DNA of 64,000 bases from Erythrobacter litoralis HTCC2594 (GTDB taxonomy: Bacteria > Pseudomonadota > Alphaproteobacteria > Sphingomonadales > Sphingomonadaceae): positions 1,059,501-1,123,500 of the forward strand of contig NC_007722.1 in NCBI RefSeq assembly GCF_000013005.1. The letters are read 5' to 3'. Below, one piece after another: positions 1-8,394 of the stretch. The translations under genes were made by a program, and so were the position numbers. The notes below the pieces were generated by a model. It saw only the letters and a program-made list of their open reading frames with translations. It was not told the DNA's origin and did not search any database. The first letter of the stretch is position 1; each line of letters starts with the position of its first letter.

Positions 1-368
1 ATACGGAACGGCGTCAGCACCCGCTGCAAAGCGGCGTTAACGGTGGTGACCAGCAATTGAGCGCCGGGATTGCCTGTCTGCAGCCGATGCAATGCTGCGA
101 GCCTCTTCGCGCTGACGGAAAGCGCGGGGCTGGCGCGGTCGTAGGGCAGGCAGTCCCACGCGGGGAATTCGATCACTTCGAGCTCGGGCGCAAAATAGTG
201 TGCCGCATCCGTTACGGCGCGCATCGCTGCATCGTCGGGGGCGATGAATACAGCGCGGCCCTTCGAAGCGCGCGCAAGATCGCTCATGACCAGCGGCTGC
301 GCGCCGCGTGCTACCGATGCGAGCGTCAGCGGACTTTCGGCTTTCAGGATACGGGAGAGGTCGGGCAT
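1..368 (-). CDS. mfd: Mfd transcription-repair coupling factor, N-terminal part (cut by window edge)
   Basis: Only the first 122 or so codons are present; the gene runs off the left edge. Mfd is the ATP-dependent translocase that removes stalled RNA polymerase and recruits UvrA to the lesion. The visible part begins MPDLSRIL and matches the N-terminal UvrB-like damage-recognition region, with a segment reading EVIEFPAWDCLPYDRASP that is typical of Mfd just after the first beta-alpha unit. The helicase motifs lie outside the window, so the call rests on this N-terminal signature. It lies downstream of sdhE on the same strand, separated from it by a terminator, so it probably has its own promoter in the 57 bases after that terminator. 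Confidence 0.85.
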   Translation of the reverse strand, partial: MPDLSRILKAESPLTLASVARGAQPLVMSDLARASKGRAVFIAPDDAAMRAVTDAAHYFAPELEVIEFPAWDCLPYDRASPALSVSAKRLAALHRLQTGNPGAQLLVTTVNAALQRVLTPFR

Positions 369-424
369 GGTTTGGTCAGCGTTCCTGTCGGCCAAGCGTT
401 CCGTCGGTGGTGACGAAGCACGCG

Positions 425-456
425 CAAAAAGCCCCCTTCCGTGTTCTGGAAGGGGG
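425..456 (-). terminator. Rho-independent terminator after sdhE
   Basis: On the minus strand a nine-base-pair stem, CCCCCTTCC with GGAAGGGGG, closes a seven-base loop and is followed by CTTTTT. It sits 25 bases beyond the sdhE stop codon and before mfd. Confidence 0.85.
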
Positions 457-480
457 TATCGGTTTGATTTCAGCGCCGCG

Positions 481-750
481 TTAGCGCGGGATATCGACGT
501 AGTCGAGCTTGCGCATGAGTTCCATCTGCGACCCGGCGACATGCTCGGGTATGGGCAGCGTGCCCAGCGCCCAGGCCATGATGTCCACATCGTCTTCGTC
601 GAGCAGCATTTCGAACCACGCCAAATCCTCTTCGCCCCAGCCGTCCGAATAGCGGTCGAAGAACCCGCCGATCATGTAGTCGGCCTCGCGCGTGCCGCGG
701 TGCCACCCGCGAAACTTGGCGCGGGCAAGGCGGGTGGTGAAATCGCTCAT
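481..750 (-). CDS. sdhE: SdhE, FAD assembly factor for succinate dehydrogenase
   Basis: This 89-residue protein belongs to the SdhE/Sdh5 (DUF339) family, which helps attach FAD covalently to the SdhA flavoprotein subunit. The conserved RGxxE signature is visible as RGTRE at residues 18-22, followed by the usual acidic helical region (WGEEDLAWFEMLLDEDD). Length is normal for the family. The start at ATG 750 gives the standard N-terminus MSDFTTRLARAKFRGWHRGT. In many alphaproteobacteria sdhE sits between recG and mfd in exactly this divergent arrangement, which supports the call. Confidence 0.93.
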   Translation of the reverse strand: MSDFTTRLARAKFRGWHRGTREADYMIGGFFDRYSDGWGEEDLAWFEMLLDEDDVDIMAWALGTLPIPEHVAGSQMELMRKLDYVDIPR

Positions 751-771
751 GGCGGGGCGGTTATCTTGCCT

Positions 772-849
772 GTCATCCCAGGGCAAGCTGGGATCTGTCT
801 CCACAGACACGACGGGATTGTGAGAGATCCGAGCTTTTGCTGGGATGAC
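772..849. repeat. Palindromic intergenic repeat, GTCATCCCA family, copy 1
   Basis: The ends are GTCATCCCA and TGGGATGAC with a second paired part inside (GCTGGGATC and GATCCGAGC). The same family recurs at 56944-57022 and 58476-58554. It fills 78 of the 120 bases between the divergent sdhE and recG genes. This copy is the most degenerate of the three. Confidence 0.85.
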
Positions 850-870
850 GAGAGTGCTTAAAGAACCGCC

Positions 871-2934
871 ATGCGCCCCGATATCCTCAATGCCTTGTTT
901 GCCGAGGTCGATACGCTCGATGGCGTGGGGCCGAAGCTCAAGAAGCCGCTCGACAAGCTGGGGCTGACGCGGGTGCGCGATGTCGCTTATCACCTGCCCG
1001 ACCGCTTCGTGACGCGGCGGGCAGTGCAGAATCTCGATGAGGCGGGCGAGGGCGAGCAGATCGTCATCCAGCTCACGCCGACCGAGCACCGGGGTCCGCG
1101 CAATCCGGGCCGCGGGCCGCACCGTGTCTTCGCGCAAGACGCCATCGGCAATGTGTGCGCGCTGACCTATTTCGGGCGCGCCAGCTATTCGGCGAAGAAG
1201 CTGTTGCCGGTAGGCGAGACGCGCTGGGTCGCCGGCAAGCTGGAACGGTATGGCGACATGCTCCAGATCGTGCATCCCGACCATGTGCTGGAAGAAGGCG
1301 GCGAGAGCCTGCAGCGCCTGTGCGAGCCGGTCTATGCGCTGTCCGAGGGACTGACGCAGCCCAAGGTGGCGGGGCTGGTCTCGCAGGCGCTGACGAAGCT
1401 GCCCGAGCTTCCCGAATGGATCGAGCCGGGGCAGTTCGAGAAAGAGCAGTGGCCGATCTGGTCTGATGCGCTCAAGCTGGCGCACAAATCCGAGAATGGT
1501 TCGGCGCGCGATCGGTTGGCCTATGACGAATTGCTGGCCAATAGCCTTGCGCTGATGCTGGTCCGGGCCGACAATCGCCAGCGCAAGGGCCGGGCGCTGG
1601 TCGGTGACGGCTCGCGTATCGGTAAGCTGCAACTGCCGTTCCCGCTGACCGGCGCGCAGGAGCGCTCGATCCGCGAGATCACCGAGGACATGGGGCAGGA
1701 AGCGCCAATGCTGCGGCTCCTCCAGGGCGATGTCGGCGCGGGCAAGACGGTCGTCGCGCTGGAGACGATGCTGGTGGCGGTCGAAGCGGGCGCGCAGGCG
1801 GCGCTGCTCGCCCCGACCGAAATCCTCGCGCGCCAGCATTTCGAGACCCTGCGCGACATGGCGCGGCCAACCGGTACGGAAGTTGCGCTGCTGACCGGGC
1901 GCGACAAGGGCAGGGCGCGTGAAAGCATCCTGATGGGCCTGCTCGACGGATCGATCGATATCGTCGTCGGCACCCACGCAATCTTCCAGGACGCGGTGCA
2001 ATACCGTGACCTCGGCCTCGTAGTGATCGACGAGCAGCATCGCTTCGGCGTCGCCCAGCGGCTGCAACTGGCGCGCAAGGGCAGACGCACACCGCACACG
2101 CTGGCGATGACTGCGACACCGATCCCAAGAACGCTAACACTCGCGCAATATGGCGAGATGGATGTCAGCCGCTTGGATGAGCTTCCGCCGGGTAGGCAGG
2201 CGATCGACACCCGTGTCGTCGGGCAGGATCGCCTCGCCGAAGTCGTCGAAGGGGTGGGACGCCATATCGATAAAGGGCAGCAGGCCTATTGGGTCTGCCC
2301 GATGGTGCGCGACAGCGAGACCGTGGATATTGCTGCCGCCGAGGCGCGCTATGCGGCGTTGAAAGAGCGGTTCGGCGACACTGTCGTACTGGTCCACGGC
2401 CAGCTCGAGCCTGCCGCCAAGGACGCAGCTATGGAGCGGTTCGCCAGTGGCGAAGCCAAACTGCTGGTGGCGACCACCGTGATCGAAGTCGGCGTCGACG
2501 TTCCTGCTGCAACCTTGATGGTCATCGAGCAGGCCGAGCGGTTCGGCCTGGCGCAGTTGCACCAATTGCGCGGCCGCGTGGGACGGGGTTCGGAGAAGTC
2601 CGTCTGCCTATTGCTACGCGGCGAAGCGCTCTCGGACACAGGCCGCAAGCGCCTGGCCCTCATGCGCGAAACGCAGGACGGCTTTCGCATCGCCGAGGAA
2701 GACCTCGAACTTCGCGGCGGCGGCGAATTGCTTGGCACGCGCCAATCGGGCGACACGCCATTTCGCGTGGCCGACCTTGAGCAAATTCAGCGCTTACTCC
2801 CCGTCGCACACGCCGACGCGCGCCTCCTCATAGAACGCGACGGCGGCCTCAGCTCCGAGCGCGGTGAGGCCGCGAGAGTGCTGCTTTACCTCTTCGAGCG
2901 GGACTACGGCGTACAGCTACTTCGCGGCGGCTAG
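871..2934 (+). CDS. recG: RecG ATP-dependent DNA helicase
   Basis: RecG remodels stalled replication forks and branch-migrates Holliday junctions. The protein has 687 residues, the usual length. It has the N-terminal wedge (OB-fold) region at about residues 60-160, a Walker A motif GDVGAGKT near residues 286-293, and a DEQH box at 387-390. The MTATPIPRT motif and the C-terminal helicase lobe (QLRGRVGRG, then the TRQSG segment near the end) complete the set. It is transcribed away from sdhE. Its last 18 bases overlap the end of the convergent phosphatase gene. It sits next to mfd, though with separate transcription. Confidence 0.97.
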   Translation: MRPDILNALFAEVDTLDGVGPKLKKPLDKLGLTRVRDVAYHLPDRFVTRRAVQNLDEAGEGEQIVIQLTPTEHRGPRNPGRGPHRVFAQDAIGNVCALTYFGRASYSAKKLLPVGETRWVAGKLERYGDMLQIVHPDHVLEEGGESLQRLCEPVYALSEGLTQPKVAGLVSQALTKLPELPEWIEPGQFEKEQWPIWSDALKLAHKSENGSARDRLAYDELLANSLALMLVRADNRQRKGRALVGDGSRIGKLQLPFPLTGAQERSIREITEDMGQEAPMLRLLQGDVGAGKTVVALETMLVAVEAGAQAALLAPTEILARQHFETLRDMARPTGTEVALLTGRDKGRARESILMGLLDGSIDIVVGTHAIFQDAVQYRDLGLVVIDEQHRFGVAQRLQLARKGRRTPHTLAMTATPIPRTLTLAQYGEMDVSRLDELPPGRQAIDTRVVGQDRLAEVVEGVGRHIDKGQQAYWVCPMVRDSETVDIAAAEARYAALKERFGDTVVLVHGQLEPAAKDAAMERFASGEAKLLVATTVIEVGVDVPAATLMVIEQAERFGLAQLHQLRGRVGRGSEKSVCLLLRGEALSDTGRKRLALMRETQDGFRIAEEDLELRGGGELLGTRQSGDTPFRVADLEQIQRLLPVAHADARLLIERDGGLSSERGEAARVLLYLFERDYGVQLLRGG

Positions 2935-3390
2935 CTTGGCCACGATGGCTTCAGCAGCCATCCAAACATCGTCCCACGTATATTCGAAATGCTCCTCGCC
3001 ATCGTAATAGGGATCGGCGACCGCAGCACCTTCGCGGCCCGGCACCATGTCCATCAGCAGCGAGACATGCGCGTCATGCCTGTCCGGCGCCATGGCCTTG
3101 ATGTTGGCGAGGTTGGAGTGGTCCAGCGCAAGGATATGCGTGAAGCGCTTGAAATCCGCCTGCTCGATCTGCCGCCCGCGATACTGGGCGATGTCGATCC
3201 CGTATTTCGCCGCGGTGCTGACGCTGCGCGGGTCCGGCGGCTCGCCGACATGATAGGCGGCGGTACCGGCGCTGTCGGCCTCGGCGTCCAGACCAGCGTC
3301 GGCGCTGGCCTTGCGGAACGCGGCTTCCGCCAAAGGGGACCGGCAGATATTGCCGAGGCAGACGAACAGGACGGCAGGAGTTTGGTTCAT
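2917..3390 (-). CDS. Low-molecular-weight protein tyrosine phosphatase
   Basis: The 157-residue protein carries the family P-loop C-x5-R-S as CLGNICRS, with catalytic Cys11 and Arg17. The general-acid loop DPYYDG is near the C-terminus. Such enzymes dephosphorylate tyrosine kinases, or arsenate in ArsC-type relatives; here no polysaccharide kinase or ars gene is adjacent, so the substrate is unknown. It is convergent with recG and overlaps its 3' end by 18 bases. An arsenate reductase role is possible but not supported by neighbours. Confidence 0.92.
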   Translation of the reverse strand: MNQTPAVLFVCLGNICRSPLAEAAFRKASADAGLDAEADSAGTAAYHVGEPPDPRSVSTAAKYGIDIAQYRGRQIEQADFKRFTHILALDHSNLANIKAMAPDRHDAHVSLLMDMVPGREGAAVADPYYDGEEHFEYTWDDVWMAAEAIVAKLAAAK

Positions 3391-3455
3391 GTCTGTTGCC
3401 TACTGGACCCTCGCGCCTGCCCGCAATAGGGAGGCGCGCAAGAAGGAGATTATCG

Positions 3456-5213
3456 ATGCGTCACCTGTTCACCGCGCTGGCCCTGTCCACGGCGATCGTC
3501 GCGCCTGCCTATGCGAGCCCGGTCGAAGATTACACGGAGTTGCGCGAGGAGATTTGGCAGTGGCGGCTCGATAACAGTCCCGGCCTAGCCACCAGCATCG
3601 GAGACCGTCGCGGCGACGGTAAGTTGGGCGACTGGTCGCTGGAAACGCATTTCCGGGTTATCGACGAAGCTAAAGCCTATCTCGCGCAGATCGACGCCAT
3701 CGACAGGGATGCCCTACCGCAGGATCTTGCGGTCGATCTCGGCATCATTCGCAGTGGGCTGGCCGATGCGGTCGCGGCCTCGGAACATGACCACGATGCC
3801 TACGTGCTGTTCACCAATCGCGGCGGCTGGTTCTCCTTCGTGGCAGCGCTGCCCTATCGCTCGCCCTTCTTCACCAAGGCCGATTACGAAAGCTATGTAG
3901 GGCGGCTGGAGGCCTATCCCAAGGTCAACGCCGACGGCATCTCCCGTTCGCGCGAAGCGGTGGCGCGCGGGCTGACGCAGGCGTGCGAGCCCATGCAGGG
4001 TTTCGAAGATCGCATCGCAGGCCAGATCGACGAAGACTATACCAAGACGGCCTTCTGGCGTCCGTTTGCCGGTGAGCGTCCGTCGAGCATCAGCGAAGCC
4101 GACTGGGAAGCCCTGAAGGCGAGGGCGGCGACCGCCATCGAAGACGGCCTCGTCCCGGCCTATGAGGCTTTCCTCACCTTCTACGCCGACGAATATGCGC
4201 CTGCCTGCCGCACCGGCGCGCCCGGCGTTTCCGGCACGCCGGGCGGGGCGGATTACTACGAGTATCTGGTGGGCAGCTATACCACGACCGACATGACGGC
4301 AGACGAGATCCACCGGTTGGGTCTTAGCGAAGTTGCGCGAATCCGGGCCGAGATGGAGCAGGTCGCTGCGGAAGCGGGCTTCGACACGCGCGAAGCCTTC
4401 ATCGAGCACCTCAGAACCGACCCGCAATATTACATGACCGACGCGGACGACTACGTCGATTATGTGGGGGCACTGGCGAAGGAGATCGATGGCTGGATGC
4501 CCAAGCTGTTCGGCAAGCTCCCGCGCCAGCCCTACACCGTATTGCCGATCCCTGCCGCCAATGCGCCGGGCAATACCACCGCCTATTACGAGCGTGGATC
4601 GCTGGAGACCGGACAGCCCGGTATCTATCGCATCAACACCACCGAGCTCGACCAGCGTCCATTGTGGGAATTGCCTGCGCTCGGCGTCCATGAAGCAGTG
4701 CCCGGCCATCATCATCAGATCGCGCTGCAACAGGAACTCGATATCCACCCGCTGCGCGCCAATGGTACGTTCTTCACCGCCTTCGTCGAAGGCTGGGGGC
4801 TCTATTCGGAGCGGCTCGGGATCGAGATGGGTCTCTACGATACGCCCGCCAAGCAAATGGGCCGGTTGAGCTACGAAATGTGGCGGGCGACCCGGCTGGT
4901 GGTCGATACCGGCTTGCATTCGAAGGGCTGGAGCAAGCAGCAAGCAGTCGATTACATGCTCGACAACACCGCGCTCACGGCGGCCAATGTCGATGCCGAG
5001 GTCAATCGCTATATCACACGGCCCGGGCAGGCGCTCGCCTACAAGATCGGCGAGCTCAAGATCCGCGAACTCCGCCAGCGAGCGAGCGAGGCCTTAGGTG
5101 AACGCTTCGACCTGCGCGCCTTCCATGATGCGGTGCTGGAAAATGGTGCAGTTCCGCTCGATGTGCTGGACTCGCATATCGACCGCTGGATTGCAGCGCA
5201 GCAAACCGGTTAG
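3456..5213 (+). CDS. DUF885 family secreted metallopeptidase-like protein
   Basis: This is a 585-residue exported protein of the DUF885 family, whose members resemble zinc peptidases. The start at ATG 3456 follows AAGGAG by seven bases and gives a clean signal peptide ending APAYA-S; a reading frame beginning 60 bases further upstream lacks this. The putative zinc motif is HEAVPGHHHQ, with His412, Glu413 and His418-420. A second conserved stretch, AFVEGWGLYSERL, follows as in the family. No substrate can be named. It is convergent with the AarF-type gene, and the two stop codons are three bases apart. Confidence 0.88.
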   Translation: MRHLFTALALSTAIVAPAYASPVEDYTELREEIWQWRLDNSPGLATSIGDRRGDGKLGDWSLETHFRVIDEAKAYLAQIDAIDRDALPQDLAVDLGIIRSGLADAVAASEHDHDAYVLFTNRGGWFSFVAALPYRSPFFTKADYESYVGRLEAYPKVNADGISRSREAVARGLTQACEPMQGFEDRIAGQIDEDYTKTAFWRPFAGERPSSISEADWEALKARAATAIEDGLVPAYEAFLTFYADEYAPACRTGAPGVSGTPGGADYYEYLVGSYTTTDMTADEIHRLGLSEVARIRAEMEQVAAEAGFDTREAFIEHLRTDPQYYMTDADDYVDYVGALAKEIDGWMPKLFGKLPRQPYTVLPIPAANAPGNTTAYYERGSLETGQPGIYRINTTELDQRPLWELPALGVHEAVPGHHHQIALQQELDIHPLRANGTFFTAFVEGWGLYSERLGIEMGLYDTPAKQMGRLSYEMWRATRLVVDTGLHSKGWSKQQAVDYMLDNTALTAANVDAEVNRYITRPGQALAYKIGELKIRELRQRASEALGERFDLRAFHDAVLENGAVPLDVLDSHIDRWIAAQQTG

Positions 5214-5216
5214 GCA

Positions 5217-6551
5217 TCACGCCGTCGCTGCGAGGACCTCTTCGACGACCGCGCGTACATTCACCACCGCTTTCAGCCGCGCGCCGAGCAGGGCCGTGCC
5301 GCTCACCTTGCGCTGCACGAACAGCGTTTCCACCGGCGGCAGGTGCCAGGTCCGGCGGTCCTGAGCGATCGCCATGCCTTCATCGCGCAACAGCGGCACG
5401 AAGCTGCGGTCGCCGAAATCGAAGGGCGCGTCCTGGCTCATCTCGTTGACGATGATGTCGATCATGCGGTCGACGCGCTCGGGATAAAGCTCGACGACGG
5501 CTGCGCTCATGAACCCTGCCCGTAAAGCCTCCTGCTTGATCCCCAGTTTGTCTTCGGCAAGTCCGGCTTCCAACAATCGCCGATAGGCAATCCGTATCTT
5601 GTCATCGACTTCGCGGGTTGCACCGAAATCCAGCAGGACGACGCGCCCCGTATCGCGCTGGTAACGGAAGTTTGCGAAGTTCGGGTCGGTCTGCATGACC
5701 CCGAATTCGAACAACTCGCGCGCCACCAGTCGCATCATCTGTTCGAACACGGTGTTGCGCAGGTCCTGCGGCTCGTGCTCCAGACTTTCGATCGGAATAC
5801 CTTCGACGAAGGACATGGCCAGGATGCGCTCGCTGGTCAGCTCTTTATGCAGTTCGGGTATGACGAAGACAGGCAGGTCGGCGAGCCTTTCGCGATAGAG
5901 CATCATCTGCTCGCCCTCGCGAATATAGTCTGCCTCCTCGTGCAGTTGCTCCTTGGCAGCCGTCAGGAGCGGACCGATATCGAGCTCCTTGGGCAGCAAT
6001 CCCGAGACGCGTAGCAATGTCGCAACATTGTCGACATCGCTGTCGATGCTCTCCGCGACGCCGGGATACTGCACCTTGATCGCCAGGGTCTCGCCATCGC
6101 GAGTGACCGCACGATGGACCTGGCCGATGCTGGCGGCGGCGATGGGCCGAGGCTCGAAGCGGCGGAATTGCTTCCGCCAATCCTTGCCCCATTCCGCCGC
6201 GAGAACCTTGTCGAGTTGTTTCGGCGGCATGAAATTGGCCTGGTCGCGCAGGCTGGCGAGGATCTGCGATAGTTCCGGCGGCAACATGTCGCCGGCATCC
6301 ATGCTGATCATCTGGCCGAGCTTCATGGCGGCTCCGCGCAAGTGAGCCAGCCGTTCCGTCAGCCGCCTGGCATTGCCGGTGGTGAGAATAAGTTCATCGA
6401 GCTTCGGCCGCTGGCCCGCAGCAAGTCTCCGCGCGCCTTCGCCTAGCATCGATCCCGCGACGCCGCCCGCCAACCGGCCAAAACCCGCAAGGCGCGAAAT
6501 GCGCCCGCTGGGAACCGCGCGGTGCCGCGGGGGATTATCGGAGTCGGACAT
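5217..6551 (-). CDS. ABC1/AarF (UbiB-like) atypical kinase family protein
   Basis: This protein of about 444 residues has the family signatures KLGQMISMD (KxGQ motif), the alanine-rich loop IAAASIGQVH, the lysine motif LAIKVQYPG, and the kinase-like DPNFANF...LLDFGAT segment. UbiB relatives support ubiquinone biosynthesis, but many family members have other or unknown roles, and this one lacks the C-terminal membrane helices of true UbiB. The start at 6551 (MSDSDNPP) is preferred over 6569 because it matches the usual N-terminus; neither has a good Shine-Dalgarno sequence. It is divergent from the DUF3429 gene, with almost no space between them. Confidence 0.85.
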   Translation of the reverse strand: MSDSDNPPRHRAVPSGRISRLAGFGRLAGGVAGSMLGEGARRLAAGQRPKLDELILTTGNARRLTERLAHLRGAAMKLGQMISMDAGDMLPPELSQILASLRDQANFMPPKQLDKVLAAEWGKDWRKQFRRFEPRPIAAASIGQVHRAVTRDGETLAIKVQYPGVAESIDSDVDNVATLLRVSGLLPKELDIGPLLTAAKEQLHEEADYIREGEQMMLYRERLADLPVFVIPELHKELTSERILAMSFVEGIPIESLEHEPQDLRNTVFEQMMRLVARELFEFGVMQTDPNFANFRYQRDTGRVVLLDFGATREVDDKIRIAYRRLLEAGLAEDKLGIKQEALRAGFMSAAVVELYPERVDRMIDIIVNEMSQDAPFDFGDRSFVPLLRDEGMAIAQDRRTWHLPPVETLFVQRKVSGTALLGARLKAVVNVRAVVEEVLAATA

Positions 6552-6573
6552 GTAGGGGGCCGTTTTCACAGAA

Positions 6574-7050
6574 ATGAGGGATATGCAGGAGAAACCTGCC
6601 GCGCAGGATAGTGTTCCGCCGATGGCGATGTGGCTTGGCTATGCCGGCCTGTTGCCGCAGCTCGTCGCGGTTGGCTTGGTCATGTACGGCGGCGACTGGA
6701 AATGGATCGCGCTCGCTGCAAGCTACGCCTATGCGGCACTGATCTTCAGCTTCTTGGGCGGTGTGTGGTGGGGCCAAGTGCTGCAGAGTTCGCAAGCTTC
6801 GCGCTGGTGGTATGCCGTCGCTATCATGCCGAGCCTGATCGGTCTCGCGCTTTTCCTGCCGTGGACATTCGGCGCCGACTGGCCCGGGCCTTCATTGCTC
6901 TGGTTGGGGATTGCGATTGTGCTGTCGCCGCTAGTCGATCGGCGCTTGGGGCTTGGCGGCGTGGAATGGATGAAGCTGCGCTGGCGGCTGTCGGTAGGGC
7001 TGGGCGGGCTGAGCCTCGTGCTGGCGCTGCTTGCTCTGGAGGGGGGATAG
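6574..7050 (+). CDS. DUF3429 domain inner-membrane protein
   Basis: The protein of up to 158 residues has five hydrophobic segments and matches the DUF3429 family (MWLGYAGLLPQ near the start, then FLGGVWWG). No biochemical function is known for the family. ATG codons at 6574, 6583 and 6622 are all possible starts; the last would fit the conserved region and leave room for a promoter. It is divergent from the AarF-type gene. Confidence 0.8.
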   Translation: MRDMQEKPAAQDSVPPMAMWLGYAGLLPQLVAVGLVMYGGDWKWIALAASYAYAALIFSFLGGVWWGQVLQSSQASRWWYAVAIMPSLIGLALFLPWTFGADWPGPSLLWLGIAIVLSPLVDRRLGLGGVEWMKLRWRLSVGLGGLSLVLALLALEGG

Positions 7051-7079
7051 CCCTTCGCTATCGCTCGGGAGTTTCGACG

Positions 7080-7107
7080 GAATTCGATCCCCCGGATTGA
7101 ATTCTTT
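7080..7107. terminator. Imperfect palindrome, possible terminator between DUF3429 gene and tRNA-Pro
   Basis: GAATTCGATCC and GGATTGAATTC form an 11-base stem with one mismatch around a CCC loop, followed by TTT on the plus strand. It lies 30 bases after the DUF3429 stop and 10 bases beyond the 3' end of the tRNA. The short T run makes the terminator role uncertain. Confidence 0.4.
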
Positions 7108-7116
7108 GGTCGAAAC

Positions 7117-7193
7117 TGGTCGGGGAGAGAGGATTCGAACCTCCGGCCCCTGCCTCCCGAAGACAGTGCTCTACCAGGCTGAGCTACTCCCCG
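7117..7193 (-). tRNA. tRNA-Pro (anticodon CGG)
   Basis: All four arms can be drawn. The acceptor stem is CGGGGAG with CTCCCCG, the D stem GCTC with GAGC. The anticodon stem CTGTC/GGCAG holds loop TTCGGGA, and the T arm is GGAGG-TTCGAAT-CCTCT. The discriminator A and the CCA tail are encoded. The anticodon CGG reads proline codon CCG. Confidence 0.96.
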
Positions 7194-7304
7194 ACCGTGT
7201 CGGTCCCGCATGGCCAATCGCCTGTGCGGGTCGAGGCAAGGCGCGCCCTATAGGTGTGGATGGGCGGGGTGGCAAGCGGGCAATTGCAAGGTAAGAGACT
7301 TTGC

Positions 7305-8288
7305 ATGGCAAGCGTCTCGATTCCGTCCGAGCTCATGGGGCCCAGCAACTCGGAACGCCATTCCGAATGGCAATATCTCGACCTGATGCGGCGCATCTGG
7401 GCGGAGGGCAGCGAGCGGGTCGATCGCACGGGTGTCGGCACGCGTTCGGTGTTCGGGGCACAATTGCGGTTCGACCTGGCCGATGGGGCTATGCCGCTGC
7501 TCACAACGAAGCGGGTCTACTGGAAAACCGCGACGCGCGAGATGCTGTGGTTCCTGACCGGTGACACGAATATCCGCCCGCTGGTGCTGCAGGGAGTCAA
7601 GATCTGGAATGAGTGGCCGCATGCCCGCTATGTTAACGAAACGGGCGAGGACATTGCGCTCGACGATTTCATCCAGCGCATCGCCGATGACGAGGCCTTT
7701 GCTGAACGCTGGGGGGATCTCGGCCCGGTCTATGGCAAGCAATGGGTCGATTGGCCGACCTATCGTTATCGCAAGGACGGGCTGTACGAGAAAAGCGAAG
7801 GCATCAACCAGATCGCCGAGGTTGTCGAAAGCCTCAAGACCAATCCTGGCAGCCGCCGCCACATCATCGAAGGCTGGAATGTCGCCGAGCTTGACCGCAT
7901 GGCGCTGCCGCCCTGCCACAAGACCTATCAATTTCACGTCGCTAAGGACGATCAAGGGCGCGATCGCCTGAATTGTCTGCTTTACCAGCGCAGTTGCGAT
8001 GTCGCGCTCGGTCTGCCTTTCAACCTGTGGTCGGCAGCGCTGTTGCAGCGCATGATGGCGCAGCAGACCGACCTGGAACCGGGCGAGCTGGTCTGGATGG
8101 GCGGAGACACGCATCTCTACCTCAATCACGAGCACTTGATCACCGAGCAGCTGAATCGGGAACCGCAAGGCCATCCCACGCTTGAAATAGTAAGGCGGCC
8201 CGACAGCATATTCGACTACCGGATCGAGGATTTCGTGGTGCATAATTACGAACCGCACCCTCCGATCAAAGCACCTGTTGCGGTCTGA
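7305..8288 (+). CDS. thyA: Thymidylate synthase ThyA
   Basis: ThyA makes dTMP from dUMP using methylenetetrahydrofolate. The protein has 327 residues, longer than the E. coli enzyme because of an insertion in the small domain, as in many alphaproteobacteria. The catalytic cysteine is Cys204 in LPPCHKTYQF. The dUMP-binding segment QRSCDVALGLPFN and the C-terminal HNYEPHPPIKAPVAV are intact. The ATG at 7305 was chosen because upstream alternatives run into low-complexity, non-conserved residues. A standalone gene: no dihydrofolate reductase gene follows. Confidence 0.97.
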   Translation: MASVSIPSELMGPSNSERHSEWQYLDLMRRIWAEGSERVDRTGVGTRSVFGAQLRFDLADGAMPLLTTKRVYWKTATREMLWFLTGDTNIRPLVLQGVKIWNEWPHARYVNETGEDIALDDFIQRIADDEAFAERWGDLGPVYGKQWVDWPTYRYRKDGLYEKSEGINQIAEVVESLKTNPGSRRHIIEGWNVAELDRMALPPCHKTYQFHVAKDDQGRDRLNCLLYQRSCDVALGLPFNLWSAALLQRMMAQQTDLEPGELVWMGGDTHLYLNHEHLITEQLNREPQGHPTLEIVRRPDSIFDYRIEDFVVHNYEPHPPIKAPVAV

Positions 8289-8394
8289 CCCGATCCGGGT
8301 CCATAGCCTTGACCATAAGCTCTGCGCGCAATAAATGTTCGCGCAATTGTAAGAATGCATCTGCCTGATTTTTCGGCAGAGGGGAGAGTGTCGA

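Noticed and set aside
481..2097. Long open frame of 538 codons on the minus strand, opposite recG
   Set aside because: It lies antisense to recG through most of its length. Only its last 89 codons (sdhE) are a gene.
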